A DNA stretch of 64,000 bases from an uncultured Aquimarina sp. (GCA_947498595.1 CANMKX010000013.1:56939-120938), one strand, 5' to 3'; shown: positions 19,686 through 29,583, counted from the first letter of the stretch. The notes: generated by a model from the letters alone, not told the origin. Translations and numbers: made by a program.

Positions 19686-20063
19686 TTACAAATTTGGGAT
19701 CACTAAAACTTGATCTGGATGGATAATATCTGGGTTCTTTAAAATGCTAGTATTTGCAGAAAAAATTTCTTTATACTTCATTGCGTCTCCATAATAATGT
19801 TTTGCGATTTTGCTTAAAGATTCACCACTTTTTACTGTGTGTCTATGGAATACTGATGTATCTTCAACTTTTATGTCTGCTTGAATATCAGATGGAGCCT
19901 CGCCGCCAACTTCCTTTATCTTATCCCATAGCGTATTTTTTTCATATTGAGTTTTAGCAGTTCCGCTCACTTTTAAAACGCCGTTTTCTTCTTGAACATC
20001 ACCGTCTTTAATTTCTAAAGCTTGACCAAGGTCTAGTACTTCTTTATATTTTGATTGTAACAT
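19686..20063 (-). CDS. BON-LysM domain protein (YgaU/Kbp-like)
   Basis: A 125-residue protein with an N-terminal BON-like domain (about 10-65, GVLKVSGTAKTQYEKNTLWD) and a C-terminal LysM domain (about 72-123, beginning HTVKSGESLSKIAKHYYG and ending PDQVLVIP). This order matches E. coli YgaU/Kbp, a potassium-binding protein that also binds peptidoglycan-like ligands, although E. coli Kbp is somewhat longer. No signal peptide is visible, so the protein may be cytoplasmic, as reported for Kbp. It is a monocistronic gene with its own terminator. The domain call is firm; a potassium role is inferred from the family. Confidence 0.85.
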   Translation of the reverse strand: MLQSKYKEVLDLGQALEIKDGDVQEENGVLKVSGTAKTQYEKNTLWDKIKEVGGEAPSDIQADIKVEDTSVFHRHTVKSGESLSKIAKHYYGDAMKYKEIFSANTSILKNPDIIHPDQVLVIPNL

Positions 20064-20274
20064 GAATCTATATTTTAGTTAATATTCTGGTTTTCTCAAA
20101 TATAACATAATTATAATTTTTTTTGAAATAATTAAAATTATTATATATCGATATATCGTTGAAAAGTTTTTTTTTTCGACGAAAATTAATTTATATTTTT
20201 AAAAACGTTAAAAACTGTAACAATAATATGTTTTTAGCGTTTCATAGGTAGTTAACAAACTTTAATAAACATTC

Positions 20275-23256
20275 ATGAAATTACGTAATTCTATCTTTCT
20301 ACTTTCTGCGGGATTGGCCTTAGTAAGTTGTAAAGAAACAAAAACCGAACAGACTGTTGATGAGTCTTTAAAAGTTGAGCAGCATACGGATGCCTCAGGT
20401 TTTAAATACGAAACTGTAACCAATGACCCTACAGGTTTACGATTATATACTTTGGACAATGGGCTAAAAGTATATTTAGGTAAAAATGAAGAAGAACCTA
20501 AAATTCAAACTTTAGTAGCAGTTAGAGCTGGATCTACATATGATCCTGCAGACAACACTGGATTAGCTCATTACCTTGAACACATGGTGTTTAAAGGAAC
20601 TGATGAAATTGGAACACAAGATTTTGAAAAAGAAAATGTGTTATTAAAAGAAATTTCTGATTTATATGAGCAACATAAAGCAGAAAATGATGCAGAAAAG
20701 AAAAAAGAGATATACAAGAAAATAGACGAAGTATCGCAAGAAGCTTCAAAATTATCAATCTCTAATGAATATGATAAAATGGTTAGCTCGTTAGGAGCTG
20801 AAGGAACCAATGCATTTACATCTAATGAGCAGACAGTATATGTAAATAAAATTCCATCTAATGAATTAGATAAATGGTTAACGCTAGAAAGCGAACGTTT
20901 TAGCCAATTAGTGCTTCGTTTATTCCATACAGAAATAGAAGCTGTATTTGAAGAGTTTAATAGAGGACAGGATAATGACGGACGTAAACAATATTTTGCA
21001 ACTTTAGAAGGTTTATTTCCAACACATCCATATGGAACTCAAACAACAATAGGAAAAGCAGAACATTTAAAGAATCCATCATTAGAGGCTATTCATAATT
21101 ATTTTAATACATATTATGTACCTAATAATATGGCCGTAATTTTAGTTGGAGATTTAGACTTTGATAAGACGATAAAGAAAGTTAATGATTCGTTTGGTAA
21201 GTACGAAAGAAAGGAGCTTACACATCCTAATAGACCAACAGAAGCACCAATTACTGCACCTGTAAAGAAAGAAGTTTATGGACCTACAGCAGAATCTATA
21301 TATGTTGCGTATAGAACTGAAGGGATAGGATCTAAGGAAGAAGTAATGGTTACATTAATTGATTACTTATTAGCGAATTCTCAAGCAGGATTAATTGATT
21401 TAAATTTAAATCAAAAACAATTGGTACAAAATGCATCATCATTTACAAATTTTGATAACGATTATGGATTTCATTTGTTATATGGATCACCTAAGGCTGA
21501 TCAAACACTAGATGATGTTAAGGCTCTTTTATTAGCTCAAATAGATAAAATTAAAGCAGGTGATTTTGATGATTGGTTGATTGATGCAGTTGTAAATGAT
21601 ATGCGATTATCTAGAATACGTCAGTACGAAAATGCTTCTTCTGTAGCTTATTCGTACCTTGATGCATTTGTGCATTTTCAAAATTGGAAAGATCGTTTAA
21701 CAATGTTGGACGAAATGAAAAATATAACGAAGCAACAAGTAATTGATTTTGCAAATAAGCATTATAAGAACAATTATGTAGAAGTTCACAAATTAAAAGG
21801 AGAAGATAAAAACATAGCTAAAGTTGAAAATCCAGGAATTACTCCAGTTGAATTAAATAGAGATAAACAATCTAATTTTATTAAAGAATTTAATAGTTTA
21901 AAGGCACCTGCATTAACTCCAAAGTTTGTAGATTATAAAGCAGCAATAAAAGAGAGTAAAACTTCAAATGATATTCCAGTATCCTATATTCTTAATGAAA
22001 ACAATGACTTATTTAATTTAAATATCATCTTTGATATGGGGTCTGATCACGATCGTAAGATGTCATTAGCAGCTGGATATTTAGACTATTTAGGAACTGA
22101 TAAATACTCTCCTGAAGAATTGAAGAAAGAATTTTACAAGTTAGGGATCAATTATTATGTTAATACTGCTGCGGATAAAACGTATGTTGGTATTTCTGGA
22201 TTAAAAGAGAATCTAGATGCAGGATTAGCATTATTAGAACATTTATGGGCTAATGCTGTACCTAATCAAGAAACCTATAGTAAATATGTAGATAAAATTG
22301 CAAAAGGAAGAACAGATAGTAAAACTGAAAAAGGAAATATTCTTTGGAATGGATTAATGAACTATGGTAAATATGGAGAAAACTCTAGATTACGTAATAT
22401 TTATACCATAGCAGAATTGCAAGCAATTAACCCACAAGAATTGGTTGATAAAATCAAACAATTGAAGAATTACAAGCAAAGAGGATTTTATTATGGAAAA
22501 GATGTAGATGCAGCTATTGCATCACTTGATAAAAACCATGCGATTCCAGCAAAACTGAATGCTTATCCAGAAAAAACTACATATGTAGAAAAAGAAACTG
22601 GAGGGAATGTATACTTTGTAGATTATGATATGGTACAGAGTGAGATGTTATTTATAGCAAAAGGAGCACAATTTGATCCTACTAAAATGGCTGCTTCACG
22701 TTTATTTAACACGTATTTTGGAAGTGGACTTTCATCTATAGTTTTTCAAGAAATTAGAGAATCAAAATCATTAGCGTATTCTGCATTTTCTAGCTATCAA
22801 ACAGCTAGAGAAAAAGGAGATTCTAATTATGTAATGGCTTATGTAGGTACTCAAGCAAATAAAATGCCTGAGGCTGTTGATGCTATGATGGACTTAATGT
22901 CTGATATGCCTGAAGCAGAAGAACAATTTAATGCAGCAAAAGAGGCTACATTAAAAAAGATAGCTGCACAGCGTATTACTAAATCAGATATTTTCTGGAA
23001 TTATGAAAGATTAAAGAAAAGAGGAATTGATAATGATAATCGTCAAGAGATTTACAATACAATAAAGGATATGACATTGGCAGATTTAAAAACATTTTTC
23101 AATGAAAATATACGAGGAGAAAATTATAACGTATTAGTTATTGGTAATAAAAAAGATGTTGATATGAATGCCTTAAAAAAACTTGGAGAAGTTAAAGAAA
23201 TGGACGTTGATCACTTATTTAATTACGAAAAGAATAACAAGGATATTAAATTGTAA
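20275..23256 (+). CDS. M16 family zinc peptidase, lipoprotein
   Basis: A 993-residue inverzincin-type peptidase. The N-terminus is a lipoprotein signal (LALVSC, lipidated Cys19), so it should be tethered in the envelope, probably facing the periplasm. The inverted zinc motif His99-x-x-Glu102-His103 (HYLEH) is followed by the downstream zinc Glu within the EAVFEEFNRG region. Two homologous M16 halves are present, the second starting around residue 560 and lacking the HxxEH motif, as is usual for the inactive partner half in one chain. It probably degrades peptides. It is transcribed alone, with fabG following behind its own promoter. Confidence 0.92.
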   Translation: MKLRNSIFLLSAGLALVSCKETKTEQTVDESLKVEQHTDASGFKYETVTNDPTGLRLYTLDNGLKVYLGKNEEEPKIQTLVAVRAGSTYDPADNTGLAHYLEHMVFKGTDEIGTQDFEKENVLLKEISDLYEQHKAENDAEKKKEIYKKIDEVSQEASKLSISNEYDKMVSSLGAEGTNAFTSNEQTVYVNKIPSNELDKWLTLESERFSQLVLRLFHTEIEAVFEEFNRGQDNDGRKQYFATLEGLFPTHPYGTQTTIGKAEHLKNPSLEAIHNYFNTYYVPNNMAVILVGDLDFDKTIKKVNDSFGKYERKELTHPNRPTEAPITAPVKKEVYGPTAESIYVAYRTEGIGSKEEVMVTLIDYLLANSQAGLIDLNLNQKQLVQNASSFTNFDNDYGFHLLYGSPKADQTLDDVKALLLAQIDKIKAGDFDDWLIDAVVNDMRLSRIRQYENASSVAYSYLDAFVHFQNWKDRLTMLDEMKNITKQQVIDFANKHYKNNYVEVHKLKGEDKNIAKVENPGITPVELNRDKQSNFIKEFNSLKAPALTPKFVDYKAAIKESKTSNDIPVSYILNENNDLFNLNIIFDMGSDHDRKMSLAAGYLDYLGTDKYSPEELKKEFYKLGINYYVNTAADKTYVGISGLKENLDAGLALLEHLWANAVPNQETYSKYVDKIAKGRTDSKTEKGNILWNGLMNYGKYGENSRLRNIYTIAELQAINPQELVDKIKQLKNYKQRGFYYGKDVDAAIASLDKNHAIPAKLNAYPEKTTYVEKETGGNVYFVDYDMVQSEMLFIAKGAQFDPTKMAASRLFNTYFGSGLSSIVFQEIRESKSLAYSAFSSYQTAREKGDSNYVMAYVGTQANKMPEAVDAMMDLMSDMPEAEEQFNAAKEATLKKIAAQRITKSDIFWNYERLKKRGIDNDNRQEIYNTIKDMTLADLKTFFNENIRGENYNVLVIGNKKDVDMNALKKLGEVKEMDVDHLFNYEKNNKDIKL

Positions 23257-23321
23257 TTATTTAAATTATACAATATCAAATAAATACAAGTATGCCCTGT
23301 GAGAAATCATAGGGTTTCTTG

Positions 23322-23350
23322 TTGATGAAGATAAGTATTTATTATATTTG
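23322..23350 (+). promoter_or_regulatory. Complete -33/-7 promoter for fabG
   Basis: TTG (23322-23324), an 18-bp spacer and TATATTTG (23343-23350) form a full match to the flavobacterial promoter. It lies 30 bp before the ATG at 23381 and shows that an upstream TTG start at 23348 cannot be used. Confidence 0.75.
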
Positions 23351-23380
23351 GCTTACAAATCAAAATTAAAAATAGAGCGA

Positions 23381-24127
23381 ATGAAACTCTTAGAAGGAAA
23401 AACTGCCATAATTACTGGTGCCAGTAGAGGTATAGGTAAAGGTATCGCACAAGTTTTTGCTAAACATGGTGCCAATGTAGCATTCACTTACAGTTCGTCT
23501 GTAGAAGCTGCACAAGAATTAGAAAAAGAATTGAATGAGTTAGGAGTTCAGGCAAAAGGATATCAAAGTAATGCAGCTAATTTTGATGATGCACAAGAAT
23601 TAGCAAAGCAAGTTCTAGAAGCTTTTGGTAGTATAGATATCTTAATTAATAACGCAGGAATTACTAAGGACAACCTTTTAATGCGTATGGGAGAAGCGGA
23701 TTTTGATAAGGTGATAGAAGTAAACCTAAAAAGCGTTTTTAACATGACCAAAGCAGTACAGCGTACCATGCTTAAACAACGTAAAGGAAGTATTATCAAT
23801 ATGAGTTCTGTTGTTGGAGTTAAAGGAAATGCTGGACAAGCAAATTATGCGGCTTCTAAGGCAGGAATTATAGGGTTTTCAAAATCTGTTGCATTAGAAT
23901 TAGGATCTCGTAACATAAGAAGTAACGTGATCGCTCCTGGGTTTATCGAAACTGAAATGACTCAAAAGTTAGATGAGAAAGTAGTTGATGGATGGAGAAA
24001 TGCAATTCCTTTAAAAAGAGGAGGACAACCAGAAGATATAGCTAATGCTTGCGTATTTTTAGCTAGTGATTTAAGCGGATATGTAACAGGACAAGTACTT
24101 AATGTTGACGGAGGAATGTTGACATAA
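23381..24127 (+). CDS. fabG: 3-oxoacyl-ACP reductase
   Basis: An NADPH-dependent short-chain dehydrogenase that reduces 3-oxoacyl-ACP in fatty acid synthesis. Starting at ATG 23381 the protein is 248 residues, the standard FabG length, with the glycine motif TGASRGIG (12-19), NNAG (90-93), and the catalytic Ser143, Tyr156 and Lys160. A longer frame from TTG 23348 would overlap the promoter -7 box. The reductase could also serve the ketosynthase module of the distant type III PKS operon, which has no reductase of its own; that is inference. It is followed after 18 bp by the VWA gene, so the genes may be co-transcribed. Confidence 0.93.
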   Translation: MKLLEGKTAIITGASRGIGKGIAQVFAKHGANVAFTYSSSVEAAQELEKELNELGVQAKGYQSNAANFDDAQELAKQVLEAFGSIDILINNAGITKDNLLMRMGEADFDKVIEVNLKSVFNMTKAVQRTMLKQRKGSIINMSSVVGVKGNAGQANYAASKAGIIGFSKSVALELGSRNIRSNVIAPGFIETEMTQKLDEKVVDGWRNAIPLKRGGQPEDIANACVFLASDLSGYVTGQVLNVDGGMLT

Positions 24128-24145
24128 TTTAGTATAAGAACAAGC

Positions 24146-26176
24146 ATGTCTTCACAAACAATATTATGGATTATATTAGCAGCAGTCATAGCATTGGGTG
24201 CTGCTTTATATCAATATTTTTATAAAGCAAAGAATCTATCCACAAAAGTTATATTCTTTGCTTTTTTACGTTTTTCAAGCGTTTTTTTATTGTTAGTATT
24301 ACTAATAAATCCAAAATTCAAACAGTTTACTTACGAAATTGTCAAACCAACATTAGTAATTGCAATAGATAATTCATCTTCTATAAAATATCAAAAACGT
24401 GAAGAAGAGGTTATAAAATTCATCAATTCATTAAAAGAAAACGAAGAAATTAAAAATCAATTTGAATTAGATATATACTCTTTTTCAGAAGATTTAAAAG
24501 ATAGTTTAATAACAAATTTTGACGGAAAGCAAACTGATATTGCAGCAACATTAAATGAATTAAATCAGATTTATAAAAATATTAATGCGCCTACAGTCTT
24601 AATAACAGATGGTAATCAAACTTATGGAAATGATTATCAATATATCAGTCAAAACTATAAACAAAAAATTTATCCTATCGTAGTAGGAGATACTACACAA
24701 ATACAGGATTTAAAAATTCAGCAATTAAACGTTAATAAATATGCATATTTAAAAAACGAATTTCCAGTAGAAGCTATTATTATATATAATGGAGAAGAAA
24801 ATATAACGAGCGATTTTCAAATTACTAATGGAAAAAAAGTGCTGTACACAAAAAAAATAAACTTCAATAATGAAAAAAAATCACAAATAATAAATCTTAC
24901 TTTACCAGCATCTAATGTAGGTGTTCAATCGTACACTGCAAGTATTTTACCGATTGAAAATGAAAAGAATAAAATTAATAACACTAAAGATTTTGGATTA
25001 GAGGTTATTGACCAAAAAACAAATATTCTTGTAGTAAGTGATATCGTTCATCCAGATTTAGGAGCAATCAAAAACAGTATTGAAAGTAATGAGCGCCGCA
25101 GTATAGTTTTTAAGAAATCATCAGAAGTTAATGAAATAGATACATATCAATTAGTAATATTATTTCAGCCTACAGCTAGGTTTACGTCCGTTTATAAACA
25201 ATTAAAGGAATATAAAAAGAACTTTTTTACTATAGCGGGAAATAAAACAGATTGGGGATTTTTAAATAGAACACAAGAATATTATAAACAAGAAATTACA
25301 AGACAACCCGAAGATTATTTAGGGAGGTATAATGATAATTATGGTACTTTTATAATAGGAGATATTAATTTTAATGATTTTCCACCATTGACTGGAACTT
25401 TTGGAGAAACAAGAATTATGACTCAGTATGATCCTATTTTATATAAAAGAATAGGAAATATAGATACAGACGAACCTCTATTAGCTACTATTGAAGATAA
25501 TGGAATTAGGCAAGCTGTACTTTTTGGCGAAGGACTATGGAGGTGGAGAGCACAAACATATTTAGAAACTAAAAGTTTCGAATCTTTTGATGATTTTATG
25601 GGGAAATTGATTCAATACCTATCTTCAAATAAAAAAAGAAGTAGATTAGAAGTAAATGCAGAAACTTTTTATTATAACAATAGTGTTATAAAAGTTCAAG
25701 CATCTTACTTTACTAAGAATTATGAGTTTGATCAGAAAGCAAATCTACTTATAAAAGTAAAAGAGAAAAATACGCAAGAGGCGAGAGAAATACCTTTTGT
25801 ATTAAAAAATAATATATACGAAGCAGATTTGAGTGGGTTAGTAGCTGGTAATTATGAATATACAGTAATCTCTGTTAATGAAAATCTTAGTCGAAATGGA
25901 CAGTTTACAATATTAAATTTCGATGTAGAACAACAATTTTTAAATGCAGATGTAACAAAACTTAATAAAATAGCTACTAATACTTCAGGTAACACATATT
26001 TTTTAAATCAAGAAGACGAATTGATAAAAAATCTGCTAAATAACGAGAGCTTTAAAGCTATTCAAAAAAGTAGAGAAAATATAGTATCTTTAATTGATTG
26101 GAAATATATACTAGCATTGATCATTTTAATACTAAGTATAGAATGGTTTATGCGAAAATATAACGGACTTATTTAA
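24146..26176 (+). CDS. VWA-domain membrane protein
   Basis: A 676-residue protein with two N-terminal membrane segments (about 5-24 and 35-55), a von Willebrand factor A-like domain with the metal-ion motif Asp75-x-Ser77-x-Ser79 (AIDNSSS) and a later LITDGNQTYG, and a last membrane helix near residues 655-672. The middle part resembles the periplasmic region of Bacteroidota VWA proteins that carry a glutamine-amidotransferase-like fold. It lies between fabG and a prohibitin-family gene on the same strand with short gaps (18 and 21 bp). The function is unknown; a scaffold or chaperone-type role in the envelope is a guess. Confidence 0.8.
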   Translation: MSSQTILWIILAAVIALGAALYQYFYKAKNLSTKVIFFAFLRFSSVFLLLVLLINPKFKQFTYEIVKPTLVIAIDNSSSIKYQKREEEVIKFINSLKENEEIKNQFELDIYSFSEDLKDSLITNFDGKQTDIAATLNELNQIYKNINAPTVLITDGNQTYGNDYQYISQNYKQKIYPIVVGDTTQIQDLKIQQLNVNKYAYLKNEFPVEAIIIYNGEENITSDFQITNGKKVLYTKKINFNNEKKSQIINLTLPASNVGVQSYTASILPIENEKNKINNTKDFGLEVIDQKTNILVVSDIVHPDLGAIKNSIESNERRSIVFKKSSEVNEIDTYQLVILFQPTARFTSVYKQLKEYKKNFFTIAGNKTDWGFLNRTQEYYKQEITRQPEDYLGRYNDNYGTFIIGDINFNDFPPLTGTFGETRIMTQYDPILYKRIGNIDTDEPLLATIEDNGIRQAVLFGEGLWRWRAQTYLETKSFESFDDFMGKLIQYLSSNKKRSRLEVNAETFYYNNSVIKVQASYFTKNYEFDQKANLLIKVKEKNTQEAREIPFVLKNNIYEADLSGLVAGNYEYTVISVNENLSRNGQFTILNFDVEQQFLNADVTKLNKIATNTSGNTYFLNQEDELIKNLLNNESFKAIQKSRENIVSLIDWKYILALIILILSIEWFMRKYNGLI

Positions 26177-26197
26177 AATTTAATTTAATAAAAAATC

Positions 26198-27013
26198 ATG
26201 GAAAAATTACCAAAAATAGGATTACCTATTTTAATAGTAGTCGTATTAGGAATTATTTTTATTTCAAAATCTACTATTACAATCAGTTCTGGAGAGGCAG
26301 GAGTTCTTTATAAAACGTTTAGTGGAGGAGTAGTAACAGAAGAAGCTCCATTAGGAGAAGGTTTTCATTTAGTAGCACCTTGGAATAAAGTTATTGTATA
26401 TGAAGTAAGACAACAAGAAGTATTTGAAAAAATGCAAGTGTTATCTTCAAATGGATTAGAAATTAAATTAGATGCTTCTGCTTGGTTTCAACCTACATAT
26501 TCAAAATTAGGTTTACTTCATCAACAAAAAGGAGAAAATTATGTAAACAGAGTTTTGTTACCTACAATAAGATCTGCAGCACGTAGTGTAGTAGGTAGAT
26601 ATACTCCAGAACAATTATATTCTAGTAAAAGAGATGTTATACAACAAGAAATTTTTGTAGAAACAAAGAAAATAGTTGAAAACCAATATATTCAATTAAA
26701 CGAAATACTTGTAAGAGATGTAACACTTCCTACAACAATAAAAGAAGCTATTGAAAGAAAACTAAAACAAGAGCAAGAATCACTTGAGTACGAGTTTAGA
26801 CTTGAGAAAGCTAGAAAAGAAGCAGAAAGACAAAAAATTGATGCAGAAGGTAAAGCAGCAGCTAATAGTATTTTGAGCGCATCATTAACAGATAAAATTC
26901 TAAAAGAAAAAGGAATACAAGCAACTATGGAATTGGCAAAATCTAATAATTCTAAAGTTATTGTAGTGGGGGCTGGAAAAGACGGATTACCTATCATTTT
27001 AGGAGACCAATAG
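26198..27013 (+). CDS. Prohibitin/SPFH-family membrane protein
   Basis: A 271-residue protein with one N-terminal membrane helix (about 7-24), an SPFH/band-7 domain (about 30-190, starting SSGEAGVLYKTF), and a charged coiled coil (about 190-240, REAERQ-type heptads) that usually drives ring assembly. SPFH proteins form large membrane complexes that often regulate the FtsH protease, so this one may act at the inner membrane. It is the last gene of the fabG-VWA-prohibitin run, followed by a very long perfect hairpin. Confidence 0.9.
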   Translation: MEKLPKIGLPILIVVVLGIIFISKSTITISSGEAGVLYKTFSGGVVTEEAPLGEGFHLVAPWNKVIVYEVRQQEVFEKMQVLSSNGLEIKLDASAWFQPTYSKLGLLHQQKGENYVNRVLLPTIRSAARSVVGRYTPEQLYSSKRDVIQQEIFVETKKIVENQYIQLNEILVRDVTLPTTIKEAIERKLKQEQESLEYEFRLEKARKEAERQKIDAEGKAAANSILSASLTDKILKEKGIQATMELAKSNNSKVIVVGAGKDGLPIILGDQ

Positions 27014-27022
27014 TACTATCAA

Positions 27023-27076
27023 AATAACAAGTGCGGCGACTATGAGAACTTTCTCATAGTCGCCGCACTTGTTATT
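27023..27076. repeat. 54-bp perfect GC-rich palindrome, probable terminator
   Basis: Two 26-bp arms are exact reverse complements with a 2-nt centre. The core GTGCGGCGACTATGAG is far richer in G+C than its surroundings. It starts 10 bp after the prohibitin stop codon, so it can end that transcript, but it has no clear T tract after it. It may instead be a transcript-stabilising hairpin or a dispersed repeat. Confidence 0.75.
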
Positions 27077-27175
27077 TACTAGTTTAAAATATTAAAGATG
27101 TCGAATAGATTAGTTTTATATTCTTTTATGATGTTTTATATGACTAAAATTACTTAATACAATGTTAAAAGAATG

Positions 27176-27183
27176 TATTTTTG
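27176..27183 (+). promoter_or_regulatory. -7 box for the M1-like peptidase gene
   Basis: TATTTTTG fits TAnnTTTG and lies 33 bp before the ATG at 27217. Confidence 0.5.
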
Positions 27184-27216
27184 CAGTAAGGGGAATTAAT
27201 GAAATAATACCAAAAC

Positions 27217-28593
27217 ATGAAGAAATTCTTTTTATTACAATTAATTATAATAATAACTGTATTTAATGCTATAGCACAACCTCACATAGAGGGAACAGTC
27301 GAAATTGATTTAAAAACGGGAATGTTTAACTGCGATTTTGTAATAAATAATTTACCAGAGATAAGGAATTATAAAATATTACTAAATCACGGAATGAATG
27401 TTAAATATTTTAAAGATTTAGATGATAATCTATGGAATTATAATGGATATTATTCTGGAAAAATGCGTGGAGAAGCGCTAGAATATTTTTTTATAGATGA
27501 TGACCGAAAGGTTGTAAAAGAGCTCCCTAAAGGCTTTAAAGTTATGTATACTGGAGCATTTCCTAAATATATGGGAGAGGTAAATACATTTGACTTTAAA
27601 GGCTACATTGCTATTAATGAAAAAACAATACGAGCAACAGAACAAAGTAAGTGGTATCCAGTAATATATGATGTAAAGAAAAATCAAATTATAAATGAAT
27701 ACACTTATAATCTAACGATAAAAACAAAAAATAGCGAATCAATATTTATCAATGGAAACCCACCAGTAAAAGGAGACGATGTTAAGTTTGAATCGAAAAA
27801 AGCTGTTCCTTTATTCTTATTTATAGGAAATTATGACTTTACAGAACATGATGGAGATTATTTGATTAATTCAAATAAAAATTCTGAAGAAATAAAACGC
27901 AAAGTATTTAAGCAAATCAACTTGATTAAAAAATGGTACGCAGAAAAATTACATATCAAATTTGAAGATCATATTTATATAATTAATCACGATGCGGTTA
28001 AAAAAATGAAAACAGGAAGTAGTTGGGCATTTAATGTATATCCTGCTTTTGGTTTTGCAGGAATAGATTATAATAAAATGTTTAAAGATGAAGAACATTT
28101 TATTGACTCTAATTACGCTTTTTTTGGACATGAACTAGGACATAATTATTTTGGTAGTAATATGATGACAGGAAAATTATCATGGTTTTGGTCAGAATCA
28201 TTTTCAGAATATCTTTCATTTGGAGTAATAGAACGTTTTTCTAATGAAGCTTACTTAAAAAAAAGATTGAGATCTTTTTTAAGTGATATTAAGGATACAA
28301 AATTTATTCCTTTAGAAGATATTAAAAGTTCTGATGAAATTGACGTAGTATACCGTTATCGTTTAGGACCATTAATTATGAAATGCTTTGAAGATACTTT
28401 TGGAAAAGAAAAAACATATTCGATGTTATCAATAATGGCTAAGCATACAGAAACATTAACGATTGATTCATGGGAAGAGATAGCTGTGTTAATCGGAATT
28501 GATAAAAAAGAATTTAAAGATTTTAGAAAGAAATACTTAAAAAATAAAAATTTCAAAGAAAATGTAGTTAAATGGATTCAGAAGAAGTATTAA
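27217..28593 (+). CDS. Secreted M1-like metallopeptidase
   Basis: A 458-residue protein with a Sec signal peptide (about 1-20, cut before QPHIEG) and a gluzincin zinc site His305-Glu306-x-x-His309 (HELGHNYFGS), with the third ligand Glu in FWSESFSEY 18 residues on. The layout resembles M1 aminopeptidases, but the spacing between the second His and the Glu is 17 residues rather than 18, and the GxMEN exopeptidase motif is not seen, so aminopeptidase activity is uncertain. There is no C-terminal sorting domain, suggesting a periplasmic location. It has its own promoter and a downstream bidirectional terminator. Confidence 0.8.
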   Translation: MKKFFLLQLIIIITVFNAIAQPHIEGTVEIDLKTGMFNCDFVINNLPEIRNYKILLNHGMNVKYFKDLDDNLWNYNGYYSGKMRGEALEYFFIDDDRKVVKELPKGFKVMYTGAFPKYMGEVNTFDFKGYIAINEKTIRATEQSKWYPVIYDVKKNQIINEYTYNLTIKTKNSESIFINGNPPVKGDDVKFESKKAVPLFLFIGNYDFTEHDGDYLINSNKNSEEIKRKVFKQINLIKKWYAEKLHIKFEDHIYIINHDAVKKMKTGSSWAFNVYPAFGFAGIDYNKMFKDEEHFIDSNYAFFGHELGHNYFGSNMMTGKLSWFWSESFSEYLSFGVIERFSNEAYLKKRLRSFLSDIKDTKFIPLEDIKSSDEIDVVYRYRLGPLIMKCFEDTFGKEKTYSMLSIMAKHTETLTIDSWEEIAVLIGIDKKEFKDFRKKYLKNKNFKENVVKWIQKKY

Positions 28594-28732
28594 TAATTAG
28601 TCTTTTTACTTTTGATAAATTTTAATACCTAATTATAGATTGAATTTTAAATAGCTGTTTTCGCTATAAAAAGGAATATGTTTCTATAATAAAAGTAACA
28701 ATAAAGACTATAACTAACTTGATTGAAAATAG

Positions 28733-28763
28733 AAAAGCCAGCAAATTAATATTGCTGGCTTTT
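28733..28763. terminator. Bidirectional terminator
   Basis: A perfect 12-bp stem (AAAAGCCAGCAA/TTGCTGGCTTTT) with a 7-nt loop lies between the convergent M1-like gene and terC. Confidence 0.88.
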
Positions 28764-28785
28764 ATTATAAAGTATAAAATACTAT

Positions 28786-29583
28786 TTAAGCATTTGTTTG
28801 CTTCTTTTTACGTAATTTGAAATTTAAGAATTCGATAAATAAAGAGAAAGCTATAGTAAAATATAAATAACCTTTTGGTATAGTTCCCACTTCAGAATCA
28901 AAAACACTTAAATGAGATAAATGTGCCGCTTCTGCAATTAACATGAATCCTATTAAAATTAAAAAAGATAAACCTAATATCTGTACAGAAGGATGCTTGT
29001 TTACAAAACGGCCTACAGGTGTAGCAAATGACATCATAATCAATACAGAAATAACAACAGCAATGATCATAATAATTAATGCGTCATTAGGATTATCACT
29101 TAGACCATTTGTCATTCCAACAGCAGTTAATATTGAATCAAAAGAAAAAACAACATTGATTATAGAGATTTGAACAATCGCATTTGATAAAGAAGTAGAG
29201 CTCTTAGCTTTAACCTCTTTTTCTTCTTCTCCTTTTTCATCTACTTTTTGATGAATTTCATGTACACTTTTATATAGTAAGAAAATTCCACCTGCAAAAA
29301 GAATTAAAGCTTGGCCACTGATACCACCACTAATCCAAGGTAAATCGATATGCCAAAAAGGAGCTTCCATAGCAACTAATAATGAAATTCCAAAAAGAAG
29401 AAGAATCCTCATAACCATTGCAAGTACCAAACCAATATTGGTGGCTTTTTTTTGTTGATCTTCTGGTAATTTGCTTGAAGCGATTGAGATAAAAATTATA
29501 TTATCAATCCCTAAAACAATTTCAAGAAAAGTTAGAGTTAATAGCGCTACCCACGCATCAGGTGATGTTAAAATGTCAAACAT
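28786..29583 (-). CDS. TerC-family integral membrane protein
   Basis: A 265-residue protein with about seven hydrophobic segments and the TerC signature LEIVLGIDNIIFISI near residue 20, then FSFDSILTAVGM near 145; the aspartates in these motifs are conserved in TerC proteins and are thought to handle metal ions. Related proteins act in tellurite resistance and in manganese export to exported enzymes. A Lys/Glu-rich cytoplasmic loop (about 112-128) splits the two halves. Its ATG overlaps the stop of the small upstream lipoprotein gene by one base (TAATG), so the two are translationally coupled. Confidence 0.88.
   Translation of the reverse strand: MFDILTSPDAWVALLTLTFLEIVLGIDNIIFISIASSKLPEDQQKKATNIGLVLAMVMRILLLFGISLLVAMEAPFWHIDLPWISGGISGQALILFAGGIFLLYKSVHEIHQKVDEKGEEEKEVKAKSSTSLSNAIVQISIINVVFSFDSILTAVGMTNGLSDNPNDALIIMIIAVVISVLIMMSFATPVGRFVNKHPSVQILGLSFLILIGFMLIAEAAHLSHLSVFDSEVGTIPKGYLYFTIAFSLFIEFLNFKLRKKKQTNA

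Noticed and set aside
23348..23380. Upstream TTG start for fabG
   Set aside because: It overlaps the TATATTTG -7 box and gives an N-terminal extension not found in FabG; the ATG at 23381 gives the standard 248 residues.
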